Positions 1 to 9,778 of a stretch of DNA of 64,000 bases are shown one piece after another; position 1 is the stretch's first letter, and each line of letters starts with the position of its first letter. The stretch lies in NCBI RefSeq assembly GCF_001889605.1, contig NZ_CP018171.1, positions 4,997,501 through 5,061,500 of the forward strand, in the 5' to 3' direction. Below the pieces are notes generated by a model. The model had not been told where the DNA came from. It saw nothing but the letters and a program-made list of their open reading frames with translations, and did not search any database. The DNA comes from Aquibium oceanicum. Lineage in GTDB: Bacteria; Pseudomonadota; Alphaproteobacteria; Rhizobiales; Rhizobiaceae. The position numbers and the translations under genes were made by a program.

Positions 1-1803
1 CTGAGCCGCAGACTCATCGAAAATCCCCTGCTCGGGATGACCGAAGAACAGCCCACCTACAACCTCGCCAGAGCGGGATGTTACCGGGACCGCTAAGTAT
101 GATCGTACTGGAAGATGACCAGGCGGCATGCCAAAATGAGGGTCGTTCTGCCCATAGCGGACATCCGACGTGATGTCATCCGAAAGCATGGTTCCTTCGC
201 CGCGAAGCGTTGGACCAAACACCTGCGTGTGACGAGGCATCGGGAAATTTGCGAATGCCTTTCGGTCTGCCCCAGATAGAGTGAACAGTTCGTAGGTCTC
301 TTCCCCAGGTCCTGGATTCCTGAAGAACGCTCCGAAGCCCGCTCCAATGAGACGAGTGGTAGCGTCTGTCACAGACTGCATCACCTTCTGAACGTCCAGT
401 TCCGCGGCAAGTTGGAGGTTGATGGCGTGAACAGTCTGGAGTGCGCTTGTCCGTCGTTCGAGCGCCTCAGCGGTGGCCTTGAGTTCCGAGACATCAAGAA
501 GGGCACCATCCCATACCACGCTACCATCCGAGCGGCGGTGGGGTCGGGCTAAGCTACGAATCCACGAAAGGGTCCCATCCTCTCCGACGATTGGCCCCTC
601 AAATTCGAACAAGTCTAAGGTCGAGGCGCTTTTGCGGATTTCCTCAGTAAAGCGGGTGCGCGCTTCTGACGTCGCAAAGATCTGTGACACCTGCTCCACC
701 GTCATCTTCTCGCGCATGAGATCGTTCAGTCTTGCGGAAAAGGGCGTGTCACTGCTGGAACTGATGAAGGGGAATGTCACAGTCCCATCCGGATGAAGTA
801 CGCGACGGTAGAGAACTCCCGGAAACTGCGCAGTTATGTCCTGCAGTCTCGCCTCCGCCTGCCGCTCACCCTCAGCTTTCAGGCTGCGTCGCTCGGCCTC
901 CCGTTCGTTCCTGATTTTCTGCATCACCAGCCATGCAAGCAGTGCTGCGACTCCAGCGGCAGAGGCCGCGCCTGCCGCTAGCCACCACCTGGATTGATTG
1001 ATGATCTGCCGTGCTACTCCGGCTGGCGCCCCGACGGCTGCGCTCCAGCCGGTAATCGAGGACCTGCCGATGGCTGTATAGACAGGTTCACCTTCCTGAT
1101 TATAGGAGTAGAAGAGATCCTCGGGCGTCGAGTCTATCATGTCGATCAGCGATGGTGTGGCTCTTCTTCCGACATATCGTTCGACTGCCCTTGAGCGGCC
1201 TGCAATCCTATGTCCAGGCCCAAGTAGCGCCGCGATCCATCCTTCCGGCAAGTCTAGTGTCTGAAGCGCTTTGGAAAACGGGTCAAGGGAAATGATCGCG
1301 GTCAAGGACATGCTCTGATTCGAGGCTTCTTGGCGAATGAGCAGGAATGAAAACCCAGCTTCGTCCCCGGCGACCACAGCCGGCAAAGTGCCAGACTCGA
1401 AAGCTTCTGGCTCACCACGGAGGATGGCCCTGGCGCTATCAGGTAAGCCGGGACGCATCAGCGACGAAATCGCTCGTCCATTTTTGTCATGCAGACGAAT
1501 GGTAAGCCATGGCCCCTCACTCAGAAGCCGGTCTGCCTGCGATTGGAATGCTTCTGGGAACAGAGCAAGATCGGAAAGGATCTCGATCTTCAGCAAATAG
1601 TCAGACAGAATTCGATCACCCAGACCGACCGATGCATCAGCTATCGCAATCAGGTCGGCTTCGAGCTGTTGCTCCTTTCCGCCGGAGAGCTGGGCCGTCA
1701 AAAGGATGGCAAACACCATGACGGGCAGAATCGCTACCGCAGGGAGAAGTACCAGCCACCATCCCGGAGCCCGCCACGGATCTCCGCCGCCCTTGCCCAC
1801 CAT
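1..1803 (-). CDS. Membrane sensor protein with PAS and GAF domains (partial, runs off left edge)
   Basis: I translated the minus strand from an ATG at 1803 and found 601 codons with no stop, so the gene continues past base 1. Residues about 15-38 form one transmembrane segment and 273-294 a second, enclosing a periplasmic sensor region of about 235 residues. A short charged linker follows, then a PAS domain at about 322-441 and a GAF domain from about 442 to the edge, with the typical GAF strand pattern SYLAVPV...GGLFFG. An AGAGG ribosome binding site lies about 8 bases before the ATG. Proteins of this layout are normally sensor histidine kinases; the kinase or output domain is outside the window, so that part is inference. 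It diverges from the HWE kinase at 1907. Confidence 0.85.
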   Translation of the reverse strand, partial: MVGKGGGDPWRAPGWWLVLLPAVAILPVMVFAILLTAQLSGGKEQQLEADLIAIADASVGLGDRILSDYLLKIEILSDLALFPEAFQSQADRLLSEGPWLTIRLHDKNGRAISSLMRPGLPDSARAILRGEPEAFESGTLPAVVAGDEAGFSFLLIRQEASNQSMSLTAIISLDPFSKALQTLDLPEGWIAALLGPGHRIAGRSRAVERYVGRRATPSLIDMIDSTPEDLFYSYNQEGEPVYTAIGRSSITGWSAAVGAPAGVARQIINQSRWWLAAGAASAAGVAALLAWLVMQKIRNEREAERRSLKAEGERQAEARLQDITAQFPGVLYRRVLHPDGTVTFPFISSSSDTPFSARLNDLMREKMTVEQVSQIFATSEARTRFTEEIRKSASTLDLFEFEGPIVGEDGTLSWIRSLARPHRRSDGSVVWDGALLDVSELKATAEALERRTSALQTVHAINLQLAAELDVQKVMQSVTDATTRLIGAGFGAFFRNPGPGEETYELFTLSGADRKAFANFPMPRHTQVFGPTLRGEGTMLSDDITSDVRYGQNDPHFGMPPGHLPVRSYLAVPVTSRSGEVVGGLFFGHPEQGIFDESAAQ

Positions 1804-1906
1804 TCGACCACCTCTTACCCCAACCGGCTTCAACGCGGGGAGCTCTCCGAGGTTCCATGTCTTCGATAAGGCATTGATGATCAATGAATCGAGAGAGAGA
1901 GCGCAT

Positions 1907-3382
1907 ATGATCCCAAGGGAGCACATTGCTTTCCTCCGCAGTTGCGAGATAGTTCCGCAATCAGGGAGGAACCTCGTGAAGATCCAAGGATTGCCCGACA
2001 ACGGAGCTGTCGATCGAGAACTCCATCATAAGTTCGCGGTTGCGATACGGGCCGCCCAGCTCGGCATTTGGGAGTGGGACCTCCGGACAGATGAGTTTTC
2101 CTATTCTGACCGAGCCAAGGAGATTTTCGGCTTCCACACCGATGAGGTTGTCACACGGCAGCGGATCATTGAGGTCCTGCATCCCGACGACCACCGAGTT
2201 GCAAGAGAACAGGCCGCCAGCAGCCTGGATCCTTCGCTCAAGCAGCGCACGCCCTATCGCTACCGCATCTTCCGCGCAGGTAGTCGCGAGCTGCGCTGGA
2301 TTCACGCTTTCGGTGAACCCATCTTCGAGGTGCTGGAAGGCAAACATGTGGCGGTCCGCTTCATCGGTACACTGCAAGATATTACCGACGAGGTCCAAGC
2401 GCACGAGCGGCTTGCCGATCAGGAGGCCCGTTTGCGACTCGCAATCGAAGCTAGCGGCATTGCCATCTGGGAGGTGAATCTCGCCGATCAGACGATTACT
2501 CATTCGCCAGAACTGAACAGATTATGTGGCTTTCCACCGGATGCACGGCCTACTCTAGAGGAATTCCGGTCTAGATACGCTCCCGGAGAAAGAGAGCGCA
2601 TGGAGCAATTGGGTGCAGAAGCGCGCCTGCGCGGTGAAACCAAACTGGATACCGAAATCCATCATTTATGGCCCGACGGAACGGAAAAGTGGTTGTCGCT
2701 GAAGGCGCAAATTCCACCTGGGGAAAGCGGCTACGGCGGACGCGTTATCGGTGTTCTGATGGATATCACGGAGCAGAAAAGGCAAGAGGAGTACCAAAAG
2801 CTCCTTCTCACGGAACTCAACCATCGTATCAAAAACTCGTTCGCCGTAACCCAATCCGTGATCAACCAGACGCTGCGGGGAACGGATGTTCCGAGCGAGA
2901 CACGTGCGAAGCTTTCCGCAAGGCTGCAGGCCATGGCAGACGCACATGAGATCATGACTGGCGGCGCTTGGGAAAGCGCGGCCCTGATGACGGTACTGAA
3001 CCGATCACTAGAAACCTTCGGCGAATGCGGGAGTGGCCGGATCATTGTGCAAGCGGAAGACATCGAGCTCTCCCCGCGGGCGACTTTGTCTTTCTCGCTT
3101 GTATTGCACGAGCTCCTTACAAATGCGGTGAAATACGGCTCACTATCGAATTCGACGGGAACGATTCATGTAAAAATCAGTCACGAAAGCTTAAATCTCC
3201 TCCGGTTTACGTGGATCGAGAAGGGCGGGCCACGTACCGCTGGTACAGCTCATGAAGGATTTGGCACACGTCTTATTGAACGCGTTTTCGGTTCCGAGTT
3301 CGAAGCCACTATCCGGCGGACACTTGACCCCGAAGGACTCTCTTTCATAATGGAAGTACCTTTATCACGGCTCCAACCATAG
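1907..3382 (+). CDS. HWE-family sensor histidine kinase with two PAS domains, soluble
   Basis: This 491-residue cytoplasmic kinase has two PAS domains (about 43-168 and 176-292, the first ending in a classic TLQDIT motif) followed by an HWE kinase core. The phospho-acceptor is His306 in ELNHRIKNSF. The N-box is HELLTNAVKYG at 401-411, and FTWIEKGGP plus GFGTRLIE complete the HWE signature. I chose the ATG at 1907 because GAGAGAGAG precedes it; ATG 1877 is the alternative. The open frame extends further upstream, but that stretch overlaps the divergent gene and does not look coding. HWE kinases act in general-stress, light or redox sensing in Hyphomicrobiales. No response regulator gene is adjacent, so its partner is unknown. 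Confidence 0.9.
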   Translation: MIPREHIAFLRSCEIVPQSGRNLVKIQGLPDNGAVDRELHHKFAVAIRAAQLGIWEWDLRTDEFSYSDRAKEIFGFHTDEVVTRQRIIEVLHPDDHRVAREQAASSLDPSLKQRTPYRYRIFRAGSRELRWIHAFGEPIFEVLEGKHVAVRFIGTLQDITDEVQAHERLADQEARLRLAIEASGIAIWEVNLADQTITHSPELNRLCGFPPDARPTLEEFRSRYAPGERERMEQLGAEARLRGETKLDTEIHHLWPDGTEKWLSLKAQIPPGESGYGGRVIGVLMDITEQKRQEEYQKLLLTELNHRIKNSFAVTQSVINQTLRGTDVPSETRAKLSARLQAMADAHEIMTGGAWESAALMTVLNRSLETFGECGSGRIIVQAEDIELSPRATLSFSLVLHELLTNAVKYGSLSNSTGTIHVKISHESLNLLRFTWIEKGGPRTAGTAHEGFGTRLIERVFGSEFEATIRRTLDPEGLSFIMEVPLSRLQP

Positions 3383-3721
3383 ACAATGCGCCACTGGTCT
3401 TAGCAAGCCACTCACCATCCTCTCGGCTGCCTGTCATGGCCTTAGGTTGATTTCCACCACCTCCCGGCTGGCGGAAGATTATCTTGAGGACCAAACCACG
3501 GGCCCCTACCGGCCTGCGAAGAAGAAAGACAAGAGGAGCCTGTTCGTTCCTGCCTTTGCCATTGACGAGCCAGACAGTGGATACGCCAACAGCTGCATCG
3601 CATCCTCCTCCGGCGAGGTCGTCTTGCCATGGTCTTCTCCTCGCTCGCAGCATCATGCTGCCGTTGCGCGGAAAAGCCACTTATCCCGGCTGTTCAGATT
3701 TCCCGAGCCACCTCTGAGCCC
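3383..3721. other. Gap with no recognisable gene
   Basis: The 339 bases after the HWE kinase contain only short overlapping frames with biased, low-complexity translations. I see no convincing gene, promoter or terminator here. The stretch leads into the decayed fragment at 3722. Confidence 0.5.
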
Positions 3722-3847
3722 GACCTGGTGCTGAAGGATTGCGCCACAAGCGCTGCTCACTTCTTTGACGCTCCGTCTCGAAGTCAACTCGACGACGTCT
3801 TCGAGGAAATTGGCAAGCGAGCCGTGGAGCTCAGGCTTTCGAGTTGA
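3722..3847 (+). pseudogene. Fragment resembling the C-terminus of a TadG/VWA pilus-assembly protein
   Basis: The 41 codons before the stop at 3847 read as a Cys-containing segment, then HFFDAPSRSQLDDVFEEIG and a final LRLS-type end. This is the pattern I associate with the last 40 residues of TadG-like Flp-pilus proteins carrying a von Willebrand A domain: a Cys, an aromatic pair followed by D/EA, L..VF..I and a short hydrophobic end. Nothing upstream in this frame looks like the rest of the protein. I therefore read it as a decayed or displaced gene end rather than a functional gene. The match is from memory of the family and is short. Confidence 0.45.
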
Positions 3848-3937
3848 AGGCGTCACGGCCGAACGATCGGCGAGCCGATTCACATTATGGGAGCTAGACT
3901 ATCGCTCGAAGGGCAGCACTCCGCTACATTTCGCACA

Positions 3938-4180
3938 ATGGAGACTGGTAGGTTCGATTTTCCGGTAACGATCGCGATCGACGGTGTTGGCATTAAGAGC
4001 ATCAGCAGCGCGAGAGAGGCCGCCGTGGTTCTCGAGGAACAATGGCCGGCGGCACGCGGGCGAAAGCATGAAATCGCGCTGAAGGCATGCCAGAACGTAA
4101 CCAAAGGCTATGTCGCGCCCGCACTATGTCGACGCGCGTTTGAAGCGGCTGCTCGGGATGCAGGCATCTTGCTGGAATAG
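3938..4180 (+). CDS. DUF982 family protein (copy 1)
   Basis: This 80-residue small protein has the DUF982 pattern: a short N-terminal strand (FDFPVTI), a G.G..S.SSAREAA.VL segment, EQWPAARG, an ALKAC..V..G helix and a C-terminal RRAFEAAARDAGI. DUF982 proteins are abundant in Rhizobium and Mesorhizobium and have no known function. The open frame could start at 3887, but ATG 3938 fits the family's usual length and its METG beginning matches the remains of copy 2 near 18972. It is followed directly by a terminator-like hairpin. Two further DUF982 genes lie at 18962 and 19564. Confidence 0.8.
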   Translation: METGRFDFPVTIAIDGVGIKSISSAREAAVVLEEQWPAARGRKHEIALKACQNVTKGYVAPALCRRAFEAAARDAGILLE

Positions 4181-4210
4181 AAAACCCGGCCGCTTGCGCG
4201 ACCGGATTTT
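4181..4210 (+). terminator. Rho-independent terminator after DUF982 copy 1
   Basis: Starting one base after the stop codon, AAAACCCGGCCGC and GCGACCGGATTTT form a hairpin with a 4-base TTGC loop and one wobble pair, ending in TTTT. The flanking A and T runs make it potentially bidirectional. Confidence 0.6.
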
Positions 4211-4488
4211 CAAAGACACATCATGGGGCTCTAGATGTGGCCCGCCGGCTTCTGAGCGCTTTTGGCAGGGATACAGCAACCGTCTGATTGCAAACGAAGG
4301 CGCAGAATAGGCAGGGTGGTCGGCGGATGGCCCTCGCGAGTGATCGAGGTCGGGCCGACCTCACCGAGATGGTATCTCGAGCTTTGGAATGGAGTCGATT
4401 GGGACCGACTTGCCGGCCCTGAACTCTACCGCTCCGATCAAATTGCCATCCCCCTGCCCACACTTCCTTTACCCGCGAGATCTAATCA

Positions 4489-5628
4489 TTGATGGGTCAT
4501 TTTGCGGCCCACCAAAGTCGCGCATACGCAAGGAAGGGAGCAGGGGTTCGATTGTTCGGAGCATTGTTCCAGGGTCTTGGGATAGTCACCCTCACCGTCT
4601 TGGCCTACGAAGGGACGTTGCGTATCTGCCCTACCGAGCGCTGCAGGCGGATGGCTGCGGCAGTGGTGTTATCGGCGGGGATATCCATCTCCATGTTCCT
4701 GCCACTGACATTGGCGCCAGGCCTTGTCTTCGATCTCCGGCATGTGTTTCTGGTACTGGCTGCGACCTACGGAGGGAGCCTCGCAGCAATTACCACAGCG
4801 ACATGCGCCATCGCCATACGCTACTGGACGGGCGGCATAGGGATGGAGGCCGGCGTAGCAGGAATCCTGATCTCGGCGTGCCTCGGCTATGCAATCGCGA
4901 AGACGTTACCGCAGCGTAGAATGACGTTCGGCGGGTTGCTGATCTTGGGTGTCGCCGCTTCCGTTTCACTCACGAGCACATTCGTCCTGCCCGTCGAGAT
5001 CGCGGTCGATATCCTGCAGCGCATAGGCCCGCAGATGTTCGTGGCAAATCTTGTGGGGACTCTGGCGGCGGGTTTTCTCCTGGACCGAAAGCGGGTCGGC
5101 GTTTCCTATGAAAATCGCCTGAAAGACTATGCTCGGACTGATCCGCTCACAGGCCTTCTAAACCGCAGGGCGCTCGATCACATCGGATCCCGTATCGAGA
5201 GGGAATGTAGGGAGCGAAACGCATCCTGTAGTTTCCTGCTCCTCGACGTCGATCACTTCAAGACCGTAAATGACACGTTCGGTCACGCCGCGGGCGATGA
5301 AGTTCTGAGAACGATTGCCTCCCTCATCCTGGAGGAGGCTCGATCCCCGGATATAGTATTCCGGTACGGCGGCGAAGAAGTCGCGATCGTCATGCCAGAC
5401 ACGGACACCGATGTCGCCTACAGCGTTGCCGAGCGGATGAGAAGCAGGGTCGAGATGCATCCGCACGAGATGCGCGGGATCATGATAGCGGTGACGGTCA
5501 GCATCGGCGTCTACACGGCCAGCGGAGAACGCATTTCCATTAGCCAGGGCATGCATCTGGCCGACGATGCGCTCTACAGGGCAAAGAGAGCCGGCCGAAA
5601 CCGTACCGAACTGGCAATTGCCGCATAA
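4489..5628 (+). CDS. Membrane GGDEF protein (diguanylate cyclase) with 5TM-type sensor
   Basis: This 379-residue protein has about five to six hydrophobic segments in residues 20-200, resembling the 5TM-5TMR_LYT sensor module, followed by a GGDEF domain at about 215-375. The metal-binding Asp253 (LLDVDHFK), NDTFGH..GD and the late GVYTASG..DALYRAKRAGRN block are all present. The active-site loop reads GGEEV (294-298) instead of GGDEF/GGEEF. The product-inhibition I-site RxxD is intact as RSPD (285-288). It should make cyclic di-GMP at the membrane, although the Val in place of Phe could affect activity. The gene stands alone between a DUF982 gene and an IS remnant. Confidence 0.85.
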   Translation: MMGHFAAHQSRAYARKGAGVRLFGALFQGLGIVTLTVLAYEGTLRICPTERCRRMAAAVVLSAGISISMFLPLTLAPGLVFDLRHVFLVLAATYGGSLAAITTATCAIAIRYWTGGIGMEAGVAGILISACLGYAIAKTLPQRRMTFGGLLILGVAASVSLTSTFVLPVEIAVDILQRIGPQMFVANLVGTLAAGFLLDRKRVGVSYENRLKDYARTDPLTGLLNRRALDHIGSRIERECRERNASCSFLLLDVDHFKTVNDTFGHAAGDEVLRTIASLILEEARSPDIVFRYGGEEVAIVMPDTDTDVAYSVAERMRSRVEMHPHEMRGIMIAVTVSIGVYTASGERISISQGMHLADDALYRAKRAGRNRTELAIAA

Positions 5629-5780
5629 AACCGCTGTCTCATCGCAAGGTCCGCGATCCTGAGACCGGGCGTCTCCCGCTGTTCTGATTCGGCCTCGACG
5701 AAAGCTGCCTAGCTCGAATCTACGATTGAGGCGCATTCACTCTCCGGACGGCGAAACGTCCGTGAACGGGCCAAGACATT

Positions 5781-6158
5781 TTGGAACTTCTGGTGGGCCC
5801 GATGGGACGACATGAGGAGAGTAGTTTGACGGCCGACAACGTCGCCCGCTTCACCATGGCCGGGCCACTGATCGACGCGGCCGGTCGGGTGCGCTGCCTG
5901 ATCGCCGACAAAGGCTACGACGCCAATGCGCTGCGCAAGCGCCTGCACGCCAAAGGTACCGACGCCATCATTCCCAGGCGCTCGAACCGGAAGGTGCCGA
6001 TCGACTACGACGAAGTCGGCTACAAGGGACGCTGGCGCATCGAGGCCGCCTTCTGCAGGCTGAAGGACTTCCGCCGCATCGCTACCCGCTACGACAAGCT
6101 CGCCCGAAACTTCCTCTCGGCCGTCGCGCTCGCAACCCTCGTCGCATTCTGGGTCTGA
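5781..6158 (+). pseudogene. IS5-family transposase, C-terminal remnant
   Basis: The frame encodes the last part of an IS5-type DDE transposase: LIADKGYDANALR (the second catalytic Asp region), IIPRRSNRKVP, a Tyr-containing YKGRWRIEAAFCRLKDFRRIATRYDKLA block with the catalytic Glu, and the usual FLSAVALATLVAFWV end. The N-terminal half with the first Asp is missing, and homology starts only near 5820. No terminal inverted repeats could be paired. It is a dead fragment between the GGDEF gene and the hybrid kinase. Confidence 0.75.
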
Positions 6159-6205
6159 ATCGGTCTCAACCCGAGAGCCGGTAAAGGTCGCGGATCAACG
6201 AGGCG

Positions 6206-8581
6206 TTATCGCGTCGGGCCGCCAAACAGCTTCTTCACGGCAGCTGCGATTTGCGCCTCGCTGTAGGGCTTCGAAATAGCAGCCATCGTCGTCTTCCCTT
6301 CGAGCGACAGTTGCTGTCCCGAAGCAATCAGGACCCTCAGCTCCCGATCCTGCTCCTGCGCCGCGTCGGCCAATTCCTGTCCGCCACCATCCGGCAAGCC
6401 GAGATCCACCATCAGCAGATCTATGGTACCACTGCCTAAAATCGCTTTGGCTTCGGAGACGGTCATCGCCTGTTGCACCTCGTGCCCAAGGTCCTCCAGC
6501 ATGTCCACAGCTGTCATCAATATGAGGGGCTCGTCCTCCACAATAAGGACGCGCAGCCTCTTGGTCTCCTCGGGGTCTGGCTTCCGCTCCGGGCCTATCA
6601 CCGAACGAACCTTGAACGCGAGCTCCTCTCGAGAATAGGGTTTGCTCAGGAGTTCCACTCCTCGATCAAGCCTCCCTCCGTGGACTATCGCGTTCTGGGT
6701 GTAGCCCGATGTGAACAGAACCTTGATGCCCGGGAGCCGTTCTCGCGCCAGGCGAGCCAGGTCCGTACTGCGAAGCTTGCCCGGCATGACGACATCGGTG
6801 AAAAGGAGATCGATGCTCAAGCCGCTCTCGACCAATGTCAGTGCGCTGTCGGCATCCTTGGCCTTGACCACCTTGTAGCCGAGGTCTGACAGCATCGAGA
6901 CCACTGTGTCCCGGACCTCCTCGTCATCCTCAACAACCAGGATTGTCTCGCTGCCCCCAACAGGTTCGTCAGACGATTTGCGCGGGGGAACTGTCTCAGG
7001 CTCAGTGGAGCGGGGCAGATACATACGGACCGTCGTCCCGTCGCCCGGCTCACTGTAGATGCTCACGTGGCCGCCGGACTGCTTCACGAAGCCGTACACC
7101 ATGCTGAGGCCAAGCCCGGTACCCTGACCCTCGGCTTTGGTCGTGAAAAACGGCTCAAAGGCCTGGCGCCGGACATCCTCGCTCATGCCGGGCCCGTTGT
7201 CGGTCACTGCAATCATGACGTACTGGCCAGCCTCGACCTCCAGATGTTCTCTTGCGTATGAATCATCGAGTGATGCATTCCCGGCTTCAATCGTCAGCTT
7301 GCCTGTCCCTTCCATCGCGTCGCGCGAATTGATCGCCAGGTTCAGGAGAGCGTTCTCAAGCTGTGTCGCGTCGACTGCGGTGTTCCAAAGTCCACCGCCG
7401 ATGACCGTCTCCAGCTCGATCGCCTCTCCCAAGGCTCGCCGCAACATGTCATCCATCGAGCGGACAAGCCTGCCGACATTCACGACCGTCGGCCGCAAAG
7501 GCTGACGGCGGCCAAACGCCAGAAGCTGCGAAGCCAGTTTCGAACCGCGGGAGACGCCAGCCAAGGCATTGCCGATCCGAGTCTGCGCGCGGTCATTCCC
7601 CGCGAGTTCCTTAGAAAGGAGCTGCAGGTTTCCACCTATTACCTGCAGGAGGTTGTTGAAGTCGTGAGCGACGCCACCGGTCAGCTTGCCTACGGCTTCC
7701 ATCTTCTGAGCCTGAACGAGCTGGGACATCAGTGCCTCTCGCTCAGCGACAGCCTCTTCCACCTGCTTGGCGAGGCTTTCGTTGAAGGCTCTGGCAGTCT
7801 CCTCCGCCCTCAGCTCCTCGGTAATGTTGCGGGCTTCGATGACTGTACCGATCGGGCGGCCGCTCTCGTCCTTGATGGGACTCGCTGTGAAACCTACCGG
7901 GTAGAACGAGCCGTCCTTGTGGACGAACACCTCCCTTCCCTGAACTTGCATCTCCTGCGGAAGTGCCCGATCAATGGCGCAATCTTCAATCGGGAAGTGT
8001 CGCCCGTCGGGATGAGTGTGATGTATCACGTCATGCAGTGGGCGGCCCGTGGTTTCTGCGAGGGTGTAGCCCGTCAATGCCTCAGCTGCCTTGTTCATGT
8101 AGACGCAATGCTGCCGATCATCCATCATGAAGACCGCCATGGTCGTGTTCTCGAGAACGGCCTTGAGACGGCGCATGGTCTGCGCGAGCTTCCGCTCCGT
8201 GGCGACGCGCTCAGTCACATCTGACACGGCCGCATAGAAAAGCGCGGGCTCGCCCTGCATCAACTGAAGACGAATCCAGGCGTCGTACCGACTGCCATCC
8301 TTACGTTGATGAACTGTCTGGAAATCGATGTGGGATGTTCGGCCGCTGCGCAGCGGATGGATAAGGCGATCGAATGACCCTCGGTCGAACTCTGGCTTGA
8401 TGTCCAGCGGCGTCATCTGCTCGAGTTCGGCGGCAGAGTAGCCCAGGTTTTGCCGAGCGCCTGCGTTGGTAAAGACGAACCGGAGGTCGTCCACACGGAA
8501 AATGAATACTTCGTTGGTAGAGCTTTCGACAATCCGGATCAATCGGTCTTGATCGAGGCGAGGACGATCAGACGTCGGCAT
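6206..8581 (-). CDS. Hybrid histidine kinase: PAS-PAS-HisKA-HATPase-REC-REC
   Basis: This 791-residue soluble hybrid kinase has PAS domains at about 12-125 and 138-255. A HisKA domain follows with phospho-acceptor His306 in GGVAHDFNNLL, then an HATPase domain with NLAINSRDAM, DNGPGM and GTGLGLSMV boxes. Two receiver domains follow: the first (about 545-660) with Asp596, the second (about 675-790) with Asp726. Both have the acidic pair and late Lys (SKPYS), so both look able to accept phosphate. No transmembrane segment is visible. The tandem receivers suggest an internal phosphorelay or a phosphate sink. The gene lies 194 bases downstream of a LysR gene on the same strand; functional linkage is not clear. 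Confidence 0.92.
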   Translation of the reverse strand: MPTSDRPRLDQDRLIRIVESSTNEVFIFRVDDLRFVFTNAGARQNLGYSAAELEQMTPLDIKPEFDRGSFDRLIHPLRSGRTSHIDFQTVHQRKDGSRYDAWIRLQLMQGEPALFYAAVSDVTERVATERKLAQTMRRLKAVLENTTMAVFMMDDRQHCVYMNKAAEALTGYTLAETTGRPLHDVIHHTHPDGRHFPIEDCAIDRALPQEMQVQGREVFVHKDGSFYPVGFTASPIKDESGRPIGTVIEARNITEELRAEETARAFNESLAKQVEEAVAEREALMSQLVQAQKMEAVGKLTGGVAHDFNNLLQVIGGNLQLLSKELAGNDRAQTRIGNALAGVSRGSKLASQLLAFGRRQPLRPTVVNVGRLVRSMDDMLRRALGEAIELETVIGGGLWNTAVDATQLENALLNLAINSRDAMEGTGKLTIEAGNASLDDSYAREHLEVEAGQYVMIAVTDNGPGMSEDVRRQAFEPFFTTKAEGQGTGLGLSMVYGFVKQSGGHVSIYSEPGDGTTVRMYLPRSTEPETVPPRKSSDEPVGGSETILVVEDDEEVRDTVVSMLSDLGYKVVKAKDADSALTLVESGLSIDLLFTDVVMPGKLRSTDLARLARERLPGIKVLFTSGYTQNAIVHGGRLDRGVELLSKPYSREELAFKVRSVIGPERKPDPEETKRLRVLIVEDEPLILMTAVDMLEDLGHEVQQAMTVSEAKAILGSGTIDLLMVDLGLPDGGGQELADAAQEQDRELRVLIASGQQLSLEGKTTMAAISKPYSEAQIAAAVKKLFGGPTR

Positions 8582-8775
8582 GAATCGCGCTCCGAAGGGG
8601 CCGGCGGGTCAGGTGCGCAGGCGAGCATCTCCTGTAGGGCAAAGGTGCGTTTGCGACAATTACAAAAGCCAATCCGAAGGAGCCATTTGGCGCCCCGGAA
8701 GGCAGCGACCCCAACACCCACCGCGTCGCTGACGAGGTTTGCTTTGCCCTCATCAAAGATGGATGTGGACTTCCG

Positions 8776-9711
8776 TCACTGGCTCTCTTCATCCAGAGCT
8801 TCCATGAGCTGGAAAATTCTTTCGCGCGTCCATTTGGCAAAGGGGGTGTTATCCGATCGCTTGTGCCATATTCCAACGATCAGCGGTGGTTCGATCTCCA
8901 TCGGCGGCTCGAACACCCGCAACTTGAATGTTGTCGCAACCTTGTTTGCCAACTGCGCAGGAACCAGAGCGACAAGGTCGCTCTCGCTAACGGCACGGCA
9001 CACGCCGGAGAACACTGGGACCGTCAGTGCCACCTGCCGCCGCCTGCCAACGCGTTCCAACGCAGCATCGCCCATGGCAGCCAGATTTCCTTCTGGCGAG
9101 AACAGGACATGATGGAGAGCACAGAAGATATCGATGGGCATCACTGGGGCGCCATCCAATCCGGCTAAGGAAGGGTTGCTCGCTCGGGCAATAACGCGGA
9201 AGGGTGAGCGGAACAGTGGCTGGCGATTGATCCACTCGGGCACTGTCATATCGGGAATGAGAGCGAGGTCAGCGTTTCGACGCTCGAGGCTCTGCACATA
9301 GTCATAAGGGACGAGATCAACGAGCTGCGCGCGTATTCCAGGCGCTGTCCGGTGCAGCAGATCGGCCAACTGCGGCATCAACAACTCGGCGAAGAAATCG
9401 CTGGCCGCGATCCTGAAAGTTCCACTTGCCGCCTTGGGATCGAACGCGGAGGGGGGCGATAGCATCGCCTCAAGCCGCTCGAGTTCTTCGTGTAATGGCC
9501 CCTTCAGCCGAGCAGCATAATCCGTCTCTACCAATCGGTTGCCTTGCCGGAGGAAAAGCGGATCTCCCAAAGCGTGGCGCAGACGGGATAGGGCCCCCGA
9601 TACAGCCGATTGCGACAAACCCAACCTCGCAGCGGCTTTAATTGTTGATCCTTCTCGAAAGAGGGCATCAAGCACGCGCAGCAAGTTCAGATCGAGGGTG
9701 GCAAAATTCAT
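8776..9711 (-). CDS. LysR-family transcriptional regulator (NodD/SyrM-like layout)
   Basis: This 311-residue regulator starts with a canonical LysR helix-turn-helix (LDLNLLRVLDALFREG...AARLGLSQSAVSGALSRLRHALGDPLF), followed by a substrate-binding domain from about residue 90. The N-terminus resembles the NodD/NahR/LinR branch. It diverges from the cupin gene at 9823, and the 111-base gap contains a perfect 18-bp palindrome. The usual arrangement would have it control the cupin-GST pair, which is inference. The palindrome itself resembles a LacI-type rather than a LysR-type operator. Confidence 0.9.
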   Translation of the reverse strand: MNFATLDLNLLRVLDALFREGSTIKAAARLGLSQSAVSGALSRLRHALGDPLFLRQGNRLVETDYAARLKGPLHEELERLEAMLSPPSAFDPKAASGTFRIAASDFFAELLMPQLADLLHRTAPGIRAQLVDLVPYDYVQSLERRNADLALIPDMTVPEWINRQPLFRSPFRVIARASNPSLAGLDGAPVMPIDIFCALHHVLFSPEGNLAAMGDAALERVGRRRQVALTVPVFSGVCRAVSESDLVALVPAQLANKVATTFKLRVFEPPMEIEPPLIVGIWHKRSDNTPFAKWTRERIFQLMEALDEESQ

Positions 9712-9778
9712 CCAGCCGATATCCGTTATCGGGAAATACGGTTTGATGGATACCCTGCTGTCGGCTTAGTCTCATGTC

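Noticed and set aside
473-1869. Several plus-strand frames of 60-126 codons
   Set aside because: They lie antisense to the sensor gene at 1-1803, which has TM, PAS and GAF features and a ribosome binding site.
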